Positions 14,801-25,539 of a stretch of DNA of 64,000 nucleotides are shown piece after piece (within the stretch, counting starts at the first letter, position 1; each line of letters starts with the position of its first letter). Position numbers and translations under genes: made by a program. Under the pieces are notes generated by a model. It saw only the letters and a list, made by a program, of their open reading frames with translations. It was not told the DNA's origin and ran no database searches. The stretch comes from Tachypleus tridentatus (lineage: Eukaryota > Arthropoda > Merostomata > Xiphosura > Limulidae), in the NCBI RefSeq assembly GCF_004210375.1, contig NC_134830.1, positions 11,346,001 to 11,410,000 of the forward strand, in the 5' to 3' direction.

Positions 14801-17340
14801 TATTAGACATGATATCAGTTACACATTATATACCACTACAGATGATATTAGTTACATATTATATACTACTATAGATGATATTAGTTATATATTATGTACT
14901 ACTATAGATGATATTAGTTACATATTATGTACTACTACAGATGATATTAGTTATATATTATGTACTACTATAGATGATATTAGTTACATATTATGTACTA
15001 CTACAGATGATATTAGTTACATATTATGTACTACTACAGATGATATTAGTTACATATTATATACCACTACAGATGATATCAGTTACATATTATATACTAC
15101 TATAGATGATATTAGTTACATATTATGTACTACTACAGATGATATCAGTTATATATTATGCACTACTACAGATGATATAAGTTACATATTATGTACTACT
15201 ACAGATGATATTAGTTACATATTATATACCACTACAGATGATATCAGTTACATATTATATACTACTATAGATGATATTAGTTACATATATACTACTACAG
15301 ATGATATCAGTTATATATTATGTACTACTACAGATGGTATTAGTTACATATTATATACTACTACAGATGATATTAGTTACACATTATATACCACTACAGA
15401 TGATATTAGTTATATATTATATACTACTATAGATGATACGAGTTACATATTATATACTTCTACAGATGATATTAGTTACATATTATATATTACTACAGAT
15501 GATAGTAGTTACATATTATACACTACTAAAGATGATAGTAGTTACATATTATACACTACTAAAGATGATATTAGTTACATATTATATACTACTACAGATG
15601 ATATTAGTTACATATTATGTACTACTACAGATGATATTAGTTACACATTATATACTTCTAGAGATGATATTAGTTACATATTATATACTACTACAGATGA
15701 TATTAGTTACATATTATGTACTACTACAGATGATATCAGTTATATATTATGTACTACTACAGATGATATTAGTTACATATTATGTACTACTAGAGATGAT
15801 ATTAGTTATATATTATATACTACTATAGATGATACGAGTTACATATTATATACTTCTACAGATGATATTAGTTACATATTATATATTACTACAGATGATA
15901 GTAGTTACATATTATACACTACTAAAGATGATAGTAGTTACATATTATACACTACTAAAGATGATATTAGTTACATATTATGTACTACTACAGATGATAT
16001 TAGTTACACATCATATACTACTATAGATGATACGAGTTACATATTATGTACTACTACAGATGATATGAGTTATATATTATGTACTACTACAGATGATATT
16101 AGTTACATATTATATACTACTACAGATGATATTAGTTACATATTATGTACTACTACAGATGATATCAGTTATATATTATATACTACTACAGATGATATCA
16201 GTTACATATTATATACTACTACAGATGATATTAGTTACATATTATATACTACTATAGATGATATTAGTTACATATTATGTACTACTACAGATGATATTAG
16301 TTACATATTATGTACTAATACAGATGATATTGGTTATATATTATGTACTACTATAGATGATATTAGTTACATATTATGTACCACTACAGATGATATTAGT
16401 TATATATTATGTACTACTACAGATGATATTAGTTACGTATTATGTACTACTACAGATGATATTAGTTACATATTATGTACTACTACAGATGATATCAGTT
16501 ATATATTATATACTACTATAGATGATATTAGTTACATATTATGTACTACTATAGATGATATTAGTTACATATTATATACCACTACAGATGATATCAGTTA
16601 CATATTATATACTACTATAGATGATATTAGTTACATATTATGTACTACTACAGATGATATCAGTGATATATTATGTACTACTATAGATGATATTAGTTAC
16701 ATATTATGTACTACTACAGATGATATTAGTTACATATTATGTACTACTACAGATGATATTAGTTACATATTATTTACTACTACAGATGATATTAGTTACA
16801 TATTATATACTACTATAGATGATATTACTTACATATTATGTTCTACTACAGATGATATCAGTTATATATTATGTACTACTACAGATGATATTAGTTACAT
16901 ATTATGTACTACTACAGGTGATATTAGTTACATATTATGTACTACTACAGATGATATTAGTTACACATTATATACTACTACAGATGATATTAGTTACATA
17001 TTACTTACTACTACAGATGATACTAGTTACATATTATATACTACTATAGATGATATTAGTTACACATTATGTACTACTACAGATGATATTAGTTACACGC
17101 TATATAGTACTACAGATGATACTAGTTACATATTATATACTACTACAGATTTTATTAGTTACATATTATATGGTACTATAGATGATATTACTAACATATT
17201 ATATAGTACTGCAGATGATATTATTTACATATTATGTACTACTATAGATGATACTAGTAACATATTATATGCTAGTACATTTGATATTAGTTACGTATTA
17301 TATATTACTACAGATGATATGAGATACAGGTTATATGGTG
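8888..17340. repeat. Large satellite array, 33-bp unit, about 255 copies
   Basis: The unit can be written CTACTACAGATGATATTAGT plus TACATATTATATA, 33 bp. About 8.45 kb is built from it almost without interruption. Common variants are ACAGAT/ATAGAT/AAAGAT/AGAGAT at the third triplet, TATACT/TGTACT, ATTAGT/ATCAGT and GTTACA/GTTATA. Both edges are more divergent than the centre, e.g. CTAACATATTATATAGTACT near 17190. Two of three plus frames lack stops because 33 is 11 codons: one gives DDISYILYTTT repeats (open 10361-13426 and 13227-17372), another MILVTYYILLQ repeats. The frequent differences at the third T (T/I/K/R) and at Y/C are amino-acid changing and there is no splice or start context, so I do not call a gene. 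Confidence 0.97.
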
Positions 17341-17734
17341 TCAGACCACAGTATCTGATTTACTATATCTGACTTGTTTTTTGTTAGTTGTAAGAAAGTC
17401 TTTGTTCACTAAAAAGGTAATGCTGCTGTATACTTAAAATGATTAGTATTGCAACATTTTTCAGTAACATCTGTGTTGTTTAATGGAGCAGTAATACTAA
17501 GTTATATGTTTCTAAAAGCGATTCGTGTTTTTAAGAATATAAATCTAATGTTTAGACTTTAGTTAGATTTGCTAACCAAATAGTTAAAAAAGTATTTAAT
17601 GCACATGAAAGTTTAGGAAAACTTACAATACTTCGTAAGTTGAATGTTTACTCACGTCTTTCGTTTTTTTTTTGAATCTTTCAAGTTTTCGAATTTTGTT
17701 TTATTTCTTGTACTGATATTTGAAGAACCTTATT
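17341..17734. other. Non-coding spacer between two tandem arrays
   Basis: Unique AT-rich sequence. Nothing recognised. Confidence 0.5.
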
Positions 17735-18110
17735 TGAAAAGTTGCCTAAAGTGAAACCCAAATGTACAGTTAAAGTTGTTTATAGTATTATCCAAATTTA
17801 CTGTTAAAGTTGTCTGAAGTAAGACTCAAATGTATAATTAACGTTGTCTAAAGTAAGACTAAAATGTATAGTTAAAGTTGCCTAAAGTAAGACCTAAATG
17901 TATAGCTAAAGTTACCTAAAGTAAGACCAAAATGTACAGTTAAAGTTGCCTAAAGTAAGACCAAAATGTACAGTTAAAGTTGCCTAAAGTAAGACCCAAA
18001 TGTATAGTTAAAGTTGCCTAAAGTAATACCTAAATGTATAGCTAAAGTTGCCTAAAGTGAGACCTAAATGTTTACTTAAAGTTATCTAAAGTAAGACCAA
18101 AATTATGTAC
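17735..18110. repeat. Minisatellite, 34-bp unit, about 11 copies
   Basis: Units read TAAAGTTGCCTAAAGTAAGA then CCAAAATGTACAGT, 34 bp per unit (for example starts at 17941 and 17975). Edge copies are diverged. Confidence 0.9.
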
Positions 18111-19540
18111 ATTTAGAAACTGCAGTATAGAATAATTGAGACTCAAGTGAGGCAGGTGAGAGTCTAATTGAAAAAGTGTGTTAATAAACTATTTTATTTT
18201 AAACTATTCAACAAAAACAACAGTGAAATCTGTTTTTTAAAAGAGATGGGTCAATGACGAAATTGCCGATAGAAATGACAGGAGAAACGAACTGATATTC
18301 GTGATTGTTATTATTTTAACAGCTGATAAAACAATAGCTGTTTAGTGAAGTACATTATAAAACAACATTTAATGAAGACAAGTGACCATCAAAGTAAGAT
18401 AATTATGGAACTTAACTAACTCTTTACTAAATGTCAGGTATTAACGCTATGCCAAACCTTAACTGATTTAGTAGGTTTCAAGTCTTATGCTAGACGTTTA
18501 TTAGTAGATGTTCTAAATGGCCTATATTTATTAAAGTCAACAACCTGTCGTTGTTGTGAATGAACTTTCGTGTCTTCAAGATTGATGTTGAGAAGCGAGA
18601 CAATAAAGAAACGTGCAAGAAGGAAACGACTTACACACAATACAAACAAAAGGTTGTTCATGAAGACAGAAACGTGTGAAGTAATTAATATATGGTTACA
18701 TAGAGGGCAGGTTTTCCTTTAATGTTAAAGTGTAAATAGTCCTAGGTAGGATAACTTGCTAATTTATTGGAGATAAGAATATATATTCTAACAAAATAGG
18801 AAAGACTAATATTGACAGTGTCTTTATTAGGTTTAGGAACGATAGTTTTCTTTTGTCTGTTATAGCAGACCAAGAGGGTTTATACATTAGTTTCTTCTAA
18901 ATGTATTAGCGTTGACAAGGTAGTACAGCGGTTCTTGTCCAAACACTATGAAAGCCAAAGATGGTATTCGCACGGAGTGTTAGGGTTAGTGCAGAAAATT
19001 TGCTATTTGTTGATTCTATTTCGATTGTTATTTACCTATAGAAGAGAATAATAGACAGTAATAGAATATTTAGTTCCTAGGACTATACATTGGGATATAA
19101 ATATTTCGAAACTTCTAAGTTTCTTATTGACCATACGTGAGACACATTTTACAATCTCTTTGTGGAGAAACACGTTTGCGATGTTTTTTATGGTAAAACG
19201 GATTTTATGTTTAAATTTTATCACATTGATTTCGTGTGGTTTGAATTCGATTTTTAAAACATGGCCTGCTTGACTGCTACATTCAGGCTACTTTACGTTA
19301 CAAATTAAGCTCAACAGAATAGTAAAAAACCCAAAGGACACGAGAACTCAAGATAATTTGTTATATTGAGTAAAGAACAGAGAACTTGTAGTCTGTAAAA
19401 ACAAAAAATCTGGCAGAAACATAACTTGTGAAAAAGCTGTGAAATCATTACTAAAGAACTGACTTATTCTCAGAGAGTACCTTACTTTGTTAGCACGTGT
19501 CCTGAAAAACAGTTTACTGAGAAATTCTCCCAATCTTAAC
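18111..19540. other. Non-coding, nothing recognised
   Basis: About 1.4 kb of AT-rich sequence with only short chance frames. No conserved exon or RNA gene seen. Confidence 0.45.
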
Positions 19541-20090
19541 AGCATAAAGGAAGGTGAACAATGAAAGACCAATAGAAACTTAACAGGACAACAGGAAGTG
19601 TAATAAAGGAAAAATAGAATTTTAACAGTACAAAAGGAAATGTAATAATGGAAGACATATAGAAACTTAACAGGACAACAGGAAGTGTAATAAAGGAAAA
19701 ATAGAATTTTAACAGTACAAAAGGAAATGTAATAATGGAAGACATATAGAAACTTAACAGGACAACAGGAAGTGTAATAAAGGAAAAATAGAATTTTAAC
19801 AGTACAAAAGGAAATGTAATAATGGAAGACCAATATAAACTTAACAGGACAACAGGAAGTGTAATAAAGGAAAAATAGAATTTTAACAGTACAAAAGGAA
19901 ATGTAATAATGGAAGACATATAGAAACTTAACAGGACAACAGGAAGTGTAATAAAGGAAAAATAGAATTTTAACAGTACAAAAGGAAATGTAATAATGGA
20001 AGACACATAGAAACTTAACAGGACAACAGGAAGTGTAACCCAGGAAGACATGTAGAAACTTAACAGTACAAAAGGAAGACTAAACAAACA
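19541..20090. repeat. Minisatellite, 87-bp dimeric unit, about 6 copies
   Basis: The unit is a 45-bp half (GAAGACATATAGAAACTTAA, CAGGACAACAGGAAGTGTAA) and a related 42-bp half (GAAAAATAGAATTTTAACAG, TACAAAAGGAAATGTAATAA). The two halves are diverged copies of one ancestral unit. Dimer starts lie at 19651, 19738 and 19825. The minus-strand frames at 19348-20120 are repeat artefacts, since 87 bp is 29 codons. Confidence 0.93.
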
Positions 20091-20407
20091 AACTGAACTG
20101 TAGAAAAGTGTATCAGTCATGAATTACGTGATATTTCTTGTGTTCAGTTGATACAATCCAGCTGCCCACATGGAGTAACTTTACATCTGTAGCTAATGTT
20201 TCTGGAAGTTAAGAGTAAAAAATTGTATCATGGGATATAATCTTTCAAAAGTTCGACAGGTTTTAATATAACATACGTATATATCAGTTTGTCACTTCGG
20301 AATACGTTAGTAATAGCATCGTACAGATAAGTAAGACATGACAAGTTATATCACGATATGTAGTATAGTATAGTAATAACTCATCTATGATTTTCTAATA
20401 TTTGCAG
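20091..20407. other. Intron or upstream sequence of the TRP channel gene
   Basis: Ends in a plausible 3' splice site (TCTAATATTTGCAG at 20394-20407), so a further upstream, probably non-coding, exon is expected. No promoter motif is identified with confidence. Confidence 0.4.
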
Positions 20408-20466
20408 ATGACCAGAGGGGCCAGCAATAGAACAGCATTTGTTAACCATTTACAATTTACGTAACA
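20408..20466 (+). promoter_or_regulatory. 5' leader of the TRP channel exon, with a short upstream ORF
   Basis: Between the inferred acceptor (AG at 20406-20407) and the coding ATG at 20467, an ATG at 20408 opens a 19-codon frame that closes with TAA at 20462-20464, two bases before the main start. Such an upstream ORF could lower initiation at the main ATG if the exon boundary is right. The boundary itself is inferred only from splice consensus. Confidence 0.4.
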
Positions 20467-20648
20467 ATGGATGTAGAATCATCAAATATGTCTGAAGATA
20501 ATTTCGACAAGAGAAAAATTTCAGAGCATTTTTCTATATATTCAAGTCCTGGTCAGATTTCTATGCTGAAACATGAAGGTCAGCTTTCATTGGCAGAGAA
20601 GAAATTTCTGTTATCAGTAGAAAGAGGAGACTTAGCATCAGTTAGAAG
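20467..20648 (+). CDS. TRP/TRPL-type canonical TRP channel, first coding exon
   Basis: This exon encodes the start of a TRPC-family cation channel, a plasma-membrane channel downstream of phospholipase C that serves phototransduction in arthropods. The reading frame from ATG at 20467 gives about 60 residues, a poorly conserved acidic start followed by LSLAEKKFLLSVERGDLASV, the hallmark that opens the ankyrin-repeat region of TRP, TRPL and TRP-gamma. The ATG is chosen because it opens the frame shortly before the conserved block. The exon ends AGAAG|GTAACA, leaving a split arginine codon that is completed by the exon at 21834. I cannot tell trp, trpl and trp-gamma apart. The subtype is inferred from the matching [14 protein letters not shown] style of exon 2. 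Confidence 0.9.
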
Positions 20649-21285
20649 GTAACATTTGAAATATGGAGTAAGATTCCTTCTAACCACAGCTGACATATAT
20701 ATATGTTTGTAACTTACTTCAGAATATCCTTGTAAATATTGCAACCCTTCATTATATTACTCACATAATGACGTTTGTTCTTTGTTCTCTGTAAAAATAC
20801 AAATAACATAAACATAATAACACATAAGTTGTAAATATGGTTTTAAATTCATAAAGTCGATAAATTAATAGTAACAAAGTGACCAATCGGGTCTTCAGTT
20901 ACTGTAAGCTTCAGATTTATCCCAAACATGGAATCCCCGAGATATCTTAAAGACAGCTCTTTTAAAGTAGTCAAAATGATCTTGTAAGATGGTATTTTAA
21001 AGTTAGCTTTAAAGTGAAACCAAGATATTTGCTTTATAAATATTAAAAGTAAAAACCTGACTCAGTCATTATTGAAACAAGTATGATTACTCTGTATTTA
21101 TAGACTAAGTTTTCATCTCCGGTTATTTAAAATGTCACTATGAAGAGAGTTTACCTCAGACATTGTTCGAGAACTTGAACAAAGTTTTAAAATCAAATTC
21201 TCATTAGAAACATTTTTAACTCTGAAGTTTCAGGTTTTGTCCTCAGATATTAGCAGTTTGTTCTAAATCATTACTTATCTGTTGT
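20649..21285. other. Intron 1 of the TRP channel gene, unique part
   Basis: AT-rich intron sequence after a GTAACA donor. No other feature recognised. Confidence 0.7.
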
Positions 21286-21808
21286 CAAGCGTAGCCTATC
21301 TCTCTTAAATCATCATCTACCTGTCCTCAAGCATCACCTATCTCTTCTAAATCATTACCTGTCGGTTCTAAAATCACCTATCTGTCCTAGATCATTACCT
21401 ATCTGTCCTAGATCATTATCAATCTCTTATAAACCATTACCTATCTGTCCTAAATAACTTCCTATCTGTTTTAAGTCATTACCTCTCTCTCCTAAATCAT
21501 TACCTATCTCTTTTAAACCATTACCTGTCTGGCTTAAATCACTACCTATCTGTGTTAAATCACTACATACCTGTTTTAAACCATTACCTATCTGTGTTAA
21601 ATCACTACCTATCTGTTTTAAACCGTTACCTATCTGTCCTAAATCACTACCTATCTGTTTTAAGTCGTTACTTATCTGTCCTAAATCACTACCTTTCTGT
21701 TTTAAGTCATTACCTATCTCTCCTAAATCATTACCTATCTGTTTCAGGGCGTTATCTATCTGTGTTAAATCACTAACTATCTATTTTAAATCGTTACCTA
21801 TCTATTTT
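21286..21808. repeat. Minisatellite, 21-bp unit, about 24 copies, abutting an acceptor site
   Basis: Units read CCTAAATCACTACCTATCTGT or TTTAAACCATTACCTATCTGT, 21 bp, with the 5' part more irregular. The array ends about 25 nt before the acceptor AG of TRP exon 2. Every unit contains CTAAAT or CACTAC, resembling branch-point sequences, and a pyrimidine-rich CCTATCTGT. The stop-free plus frame (LNHYLSV repeats, 21552-21776) is a by-product of the 7-codon period. Confidence 0.92.
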
Positions 21809-21833
21809 ACCAAAACTTCCTGGTATACCTTAG

Positions 21834-22071
21834 ATGTCTGGAGAGCAACAGGGAAAAGGGAAATATGAACATCAATTGTGTTGACCCTCTGGGGCGTTCC
21901 GCCCTTCTCATGGCTATTGATAACGAGAACCTAGAAATGCTGGAACTGTTGATCGGGTTCCACATCGAAACGAAAGATGCGTTATTACATGCAATAAGTG
22001 AAGAGTACGTGGAGGCGGTCGAGAAGCTTCTGGAACACGAAGAAAAGGTCCACAAGAATGGAGAACCCCAC
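21834..22071 (+). CDS. TRP/TRPL-type canonical TRP channel, second coding exon (ankyrin repeats)
   Basis: The exon follows AG at 21832-21833 and ends CCCCAC|GTGAGA. Its first base completes the split arginine of exon 1. The next 79 codons read [10 protein letters not shown], then [40 protein letters not shown] and [15 protein letters not shown]. These are ankyrin repeats of the TRPC N-terminus; [11 protein letters not shown] and [16 protein letters not shown] are near-identical to arthropod TRP, TRPL and TRP-gamma proteins as I remember them. In those proteins the next block is SWE-like plus a TRP_2 domain, then six membrane segments. None of that appears before the assembly gap, so only about 140 residues of a protein of roughly 800-1300 are present. 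Phase continuity and clean splice sites argue for a real gene rather than a pseudogene. Confidence 0.92.
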
Positions 22072-22199
22072 GTGAGATGAAACACGTTCTTAATAAACAC
22101 CACTGTTAGAAGTTCCTGGAACACAGGGCTAAGAGAAATAGAAATATTTATAAATATTTTATCTTGAACGCAATTATTTATCAGAAACTAATTTTTTCT
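22072..22199. other. Start of TRP channel intron 2
   Basis: Follows the GTGAGA donor. The next coding exon of the channel is not found before the N run at 26642. Confidence 0.6.
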
Positions 22200-22872
22200 T
22201 AACCCACTAACCAGTCGCGAAAATTGTATTATTATAGTAACCAATCATAAAAAAACTTTCTTATGATACTAACCAATCATGAACTAGTTTTTACCACACT
22301 AACCAATCACGAAATCTCTCTTACTTTACTAACAATCAGTAGTTTATTCGAAATCTGAACTTTCATGCTATGCCAGCAAGTTACGAAAAATTTCTTACTG
22401 TACTAACCAATCGTGAAGCATTTCTTATCATACTAACCAATCGTGAAGCATTTCTTACTGTACTAACCAATAATAATATATTTCTTATCATATTAATCAA
22501 CGATAAAATATTTCTTACTGTAATAACCAATGATAAAATATTTCTTGTCATACTAACCAATGATAAAATATTTCTTACTGTAATAACCAATGATAAAATA
22601 TTTCTTATCATACTAACCAATGATAAAATATTTCTTACTGTAATAACCAATGATAAAATATTTCTTACTGTAATAACCAATGATAAAATATTTCTTATCA
22701 TACTAACCAATGATAAAATATTTCTTACTGTAATAACCAATGATAAAATATTTCTTATCATACTAACCAATGATAAAATATTTCTTACTGTAATAACCAA
22801 TGATAAAATATTTCTTACTGTAATAACCAATGATAAAATATTTCTTACTGTAATAACCAATGATAAAATCAT
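22200..22872. repeat. Minisatellite, 30-bp unit (60-bp dimer), about 22 copies
   Basis: Units read AACCAATGATAAAATATTTC followed by TTACTGTAAT or TTATCATACT; the two variants often alternate, giving a 60-bp dimer. The 5' copies are diverged (AACCAATCATGAA types from about 22208), while the 3' half is nearly identical. Open frames on both strands are artefacts of the 10-codon period. Confidence 0.94.
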
Positions 22873-22979
22873 GTGATATTAACTAAATCGACTAACTATG
22901 AAGAGTATATATTTTTTCTAAACATAGATGCAGTATTCAAAGCAATAATTAATCACATATATAAAACATAAATAAATAA

Positions 22980-23222
22980 ATTTATATGCAGAAACGGCTC
23001 GTTTGGGTTGAGAAAATATTTTACATAGAAGAGCGAACAACATTTCGACCTTCTTCGGTCATCGTCAGGTTCACAAAGAAAGAGGTAACTGACCGGAAGC
23101 TGACCACATGTTTGAAAGAGGTTGTGTAACTGTGTGTCGAAATGTAGAGGGCGGTATTAGATGTTTGAATATATAATTTTATTTATTTTATTATATTAAT
23201 ATAGGTATAAAGGCGTTCCTTT
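22980..23222 (-). repeat. Inverted 5' arm of the PLE
   Basis: Reverse complement of 25857-26100 with a small number of differences. It runs from CGAGCCGTTTCTGCATATAA (read on minus) to TATAAAGGAACGCCTTTATA. It includes a hammerhead-like core, here with GAAAT in place of GAAAC. Confidence 0.9.
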
Positions 23223-23294
23223 ATATTTCTCAACCAAACGAGCCGTTTTGCATATAAATTTCTCAACAAGTGGGTTTCTCGACATCACTGATTA
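23222..23294 (+). repeat. Direct 5' copy of the PLE 3' terminus (partial pseudo-LTR)
   Basis: Shares CAAACGAGCCGTTT, GCATATAAATTTCTCAACAA and GTGGGTTTCTCGACATCACT with 26055-26133 in the same orientation, with one- or two-base differences. Confidence 0.9.
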
Positions 23295-23334
23295 TTATTT
23301 CATCACGGCGATTGTACGAGAAGTGTAAGTTTTT

Positions 23335-23655
23335 GTGTTTTTCTCAGTGTATTTGTACTTACCTGTTACCATTATGTCTGAACTAGCATACCGTACACCA
23401 CTATTAACAGTACACGCTCACACGATCGTTAAGAAACTAAGAAATTTAAACCAACGAATTATTAATAGAAGAAATGACATTTATTTTATTCAACAATGTA
23501 GAAAAGAACAACTAACCCCTAATTTTGTAAAGGTAAAACTTTCAAAAAATTTTAATACATACACAAACATTATCCAAAATTTACAGAAAAAACTACTTAA
23601 AGCCATGTTGAACACAAAATACAAAGAACTACATGACTTACAAAACAAAAAATGA
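23335..23655 (+). pseudogene. PLE open frame, N-terminal segment
   Basis: A 106-residue frame that ends in TGA at 23653. It is lysine- and asparagine-rich with helical character (VKKLRNLNQRIINRRNDIYF). This part of PLE proteins is poorly conserved, so the assignment rests on its place between the pseudo-LTR and the RT blocks. The same reading frame continues after the stop towards the segment at 23827, so a nonsense change is likely. Confidence 0.6.
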
Positions 23656-23826
23656 ACCTAGACCATCAACTGGCATGCTGCATTAAACCAGAGATTTACG
23701 GACTTATACAACGAAACATAAACCAAATCAATACTAAAAACGACAGAGACAAAAAGATCTGCCACAACAAAGAAACTAGATAAACTAAGATGCAAACAAC
23801 AGAAAAGACACCAAAACGACAAACCG

Positions 23827-24222
23827 TTGACTAACCTCATAATTAACAGATCCGACCGTCAATTAAACACAGACGAGAAACAACTACTTAACAAAGGACT
23901 CAACTTCATAATAGCACCTAGGTACATTCCAACCATAGAAATCAAAACATGTTTAGAAGACCTAGCCAGGAGACTTGTGATACTTTCTACAGAGAAGAAA
24001 AACAAGGAAACAACCAAACACAACCAACAGAAAGAAGACAACTTAGATAATTTTATTGACATCCAACAGCTAAACTTCCCAGGTAAAATTACAAATTTAT
24101 ATTTTCCAGAAACACCTAAACACAACATCTTAAACGATTTTTTCAAAGAAGTTTCTCACAAAACCATCAACATAATTTCACAAAACAGAAAACTAAAAAC
24201 AACCTTACAAAAGAGACATTAA
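23827..24222 (+). pseudogene. PLE reverse transcriptase, N-terminal segment
   Basis: The 131-residue frame contains LLNKGLNFIIAPRYIPTIEI, matching the conserved LL-KGL-F-P block near the start of Penelope-like RTs. It shares a reading frame with the preceding segment. It ends in a stop at 24220, where the protein should continue (KPKTRQKHKILKADKGNAIV is readable just after, in other frames). Confidence 0.8.
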
Positions 24223-24229
24223 TTCCATT

Positions 24230-25281
24230 AAAACCTAAAACAAGACAAAAACATAAAATTCTAAAAGCAGATAAAGGTAACGCTATAGTCATAATGAACA
24301 CGAATGAATACATCCAAAAATGAATAACATCCTATCAGACACGAACAAATTTAAACAAATAAACACAAATCCAACAAAGACACACGAGACACTGAGCAAA
24401 TTACTACTACAAATGAAAAAAGCCAACACAATTTCACAAACACTTTATTCCTACCTACGTAAAACCGACTCACGCACACCGCAAATATACGGCATCCCCA
24501 AACCTCATAAACCAGATTGTCCATTACGACCAATAATGTCCACATATGAATCGTTTAATTACAATCTTGTAAATACATAGCATGGGCATTCTCCAAATAT
24601 GTAACATCAGCCAGCTCATTCATCAAAGACTCTTTTAATTTCAAGTCTAATCTAAATCAACTTAATCATAAACCCTTAATGGCCAGTTTCGATGTTATAT
24701 CCCTCTTTACAGAAGTTCCAACCACTGAAGCCTGCAAGATAGCCTTAGAACTCTATATCCGAGACCCTAACCCAACTATAGAAATTCCCAGTAACCAGTT
24801 AGCAACCCTCATAGAATTCACCACGATAAAGAGAAACTTCATGTTCAACAACCAAAACTATATACAAACAAATGGCCTAAGCATGGGCAACCCAGTATCA
24901 CCAGTCCTAGCCAATATTTTTATGACACAAGTTGAAACACAAGCAATTAACACAGCATTACATCCACCACTATACTGGTACAGATATGTAGATGACACGG
25001 TTGCGGGATTCAAATCTACAGAACACCTACTTAATTTTTTCAATCACATTAACTCTATACATCCCAACATTAACTTCACATGTGAACAGGAAGAAAGCAA
25101 TCAAATATCATTTCTTAACCCAAAATTACAAGAACTGACACACAATTCAAAACAGAAATCCACCGAAAAATCACCCATACTGGACTATACATTTCTTGGG
25201 ACTCAGCACATGAAACAAAACAAAACTCAACATACTAAGAAACCAAATAAACACAGCCATAAAACTATGCTCACCAGATAA
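24230..25281 (+). pseudogene. PLE reverse transcriptase, catalytic blocks
   Basis: RT motifs follow in order over at least two frames. There is an ADKGNAIV-like block near 24270, then PQIYGIPKPHKPDCPLRPIM at about 24481-24540. Motif A is FDVISLFTEVPT at 24685, motif B is NGLSMGNPVSPVLANIFM at about 24870, and motif C is YRYVDDTVAGF at about 24979 with the catalytic DD. A FLNPKLQE block follows motif C. A frameshift separates the PKPHK block (frame ending at 24580) from motif A (frame starting at 24679). The catalytic aspartates are retained, so decay is through frameshifts and stops rather than loss of these residues. Confidence 0.92.
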
Positions 25282-25539
25282 AATTAACGATTAATTAGAC
25301 AAAATAAAACAATACTTCATCAACATCAATAAGTTTCCTCCACAAACTGTAGAAAACATTATAAGCACACACCTACACAGAAAGCAAAATCAACCAACTA
25401 AAGTAAATACAGCTTACGAATCAAAAAACCACGAAACCATATACTGCTGTATACCATATATTCCTGACATCAGCAAACAAATAACCAACATTTGGCAAAA
25501 TTAGTAACAAATATGACATTCCAGTTAATACCAAATTTA

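Noticed and set aside
8888-17340. CRISPR-like array
   Set aside because: There are no spacers: units are contiguous and the genome is animal.
10361-17372. Two giant open frames of 1021 and 1381 codons as a repeat protein gene
   Set aside because: They follow from a 33-bp satellite with no stop in that frame. Variation is amino-acid changing, an indel splits the frame, and a second frame is open too. No start, splice or stop context supports a gene.
19348-20120. Minus-strand frames rich in hydrophobic residues (FVLLKFYFSFITLPVVLLSF) as a membrane protein
   Set aside because: They lie wholly in the 87-bp dimeric minisatellite and repeat with its period.
22370-22876. Frames of 163-168 codons on both strands
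   Set aside because: Product of the 30-bp minisatellite.
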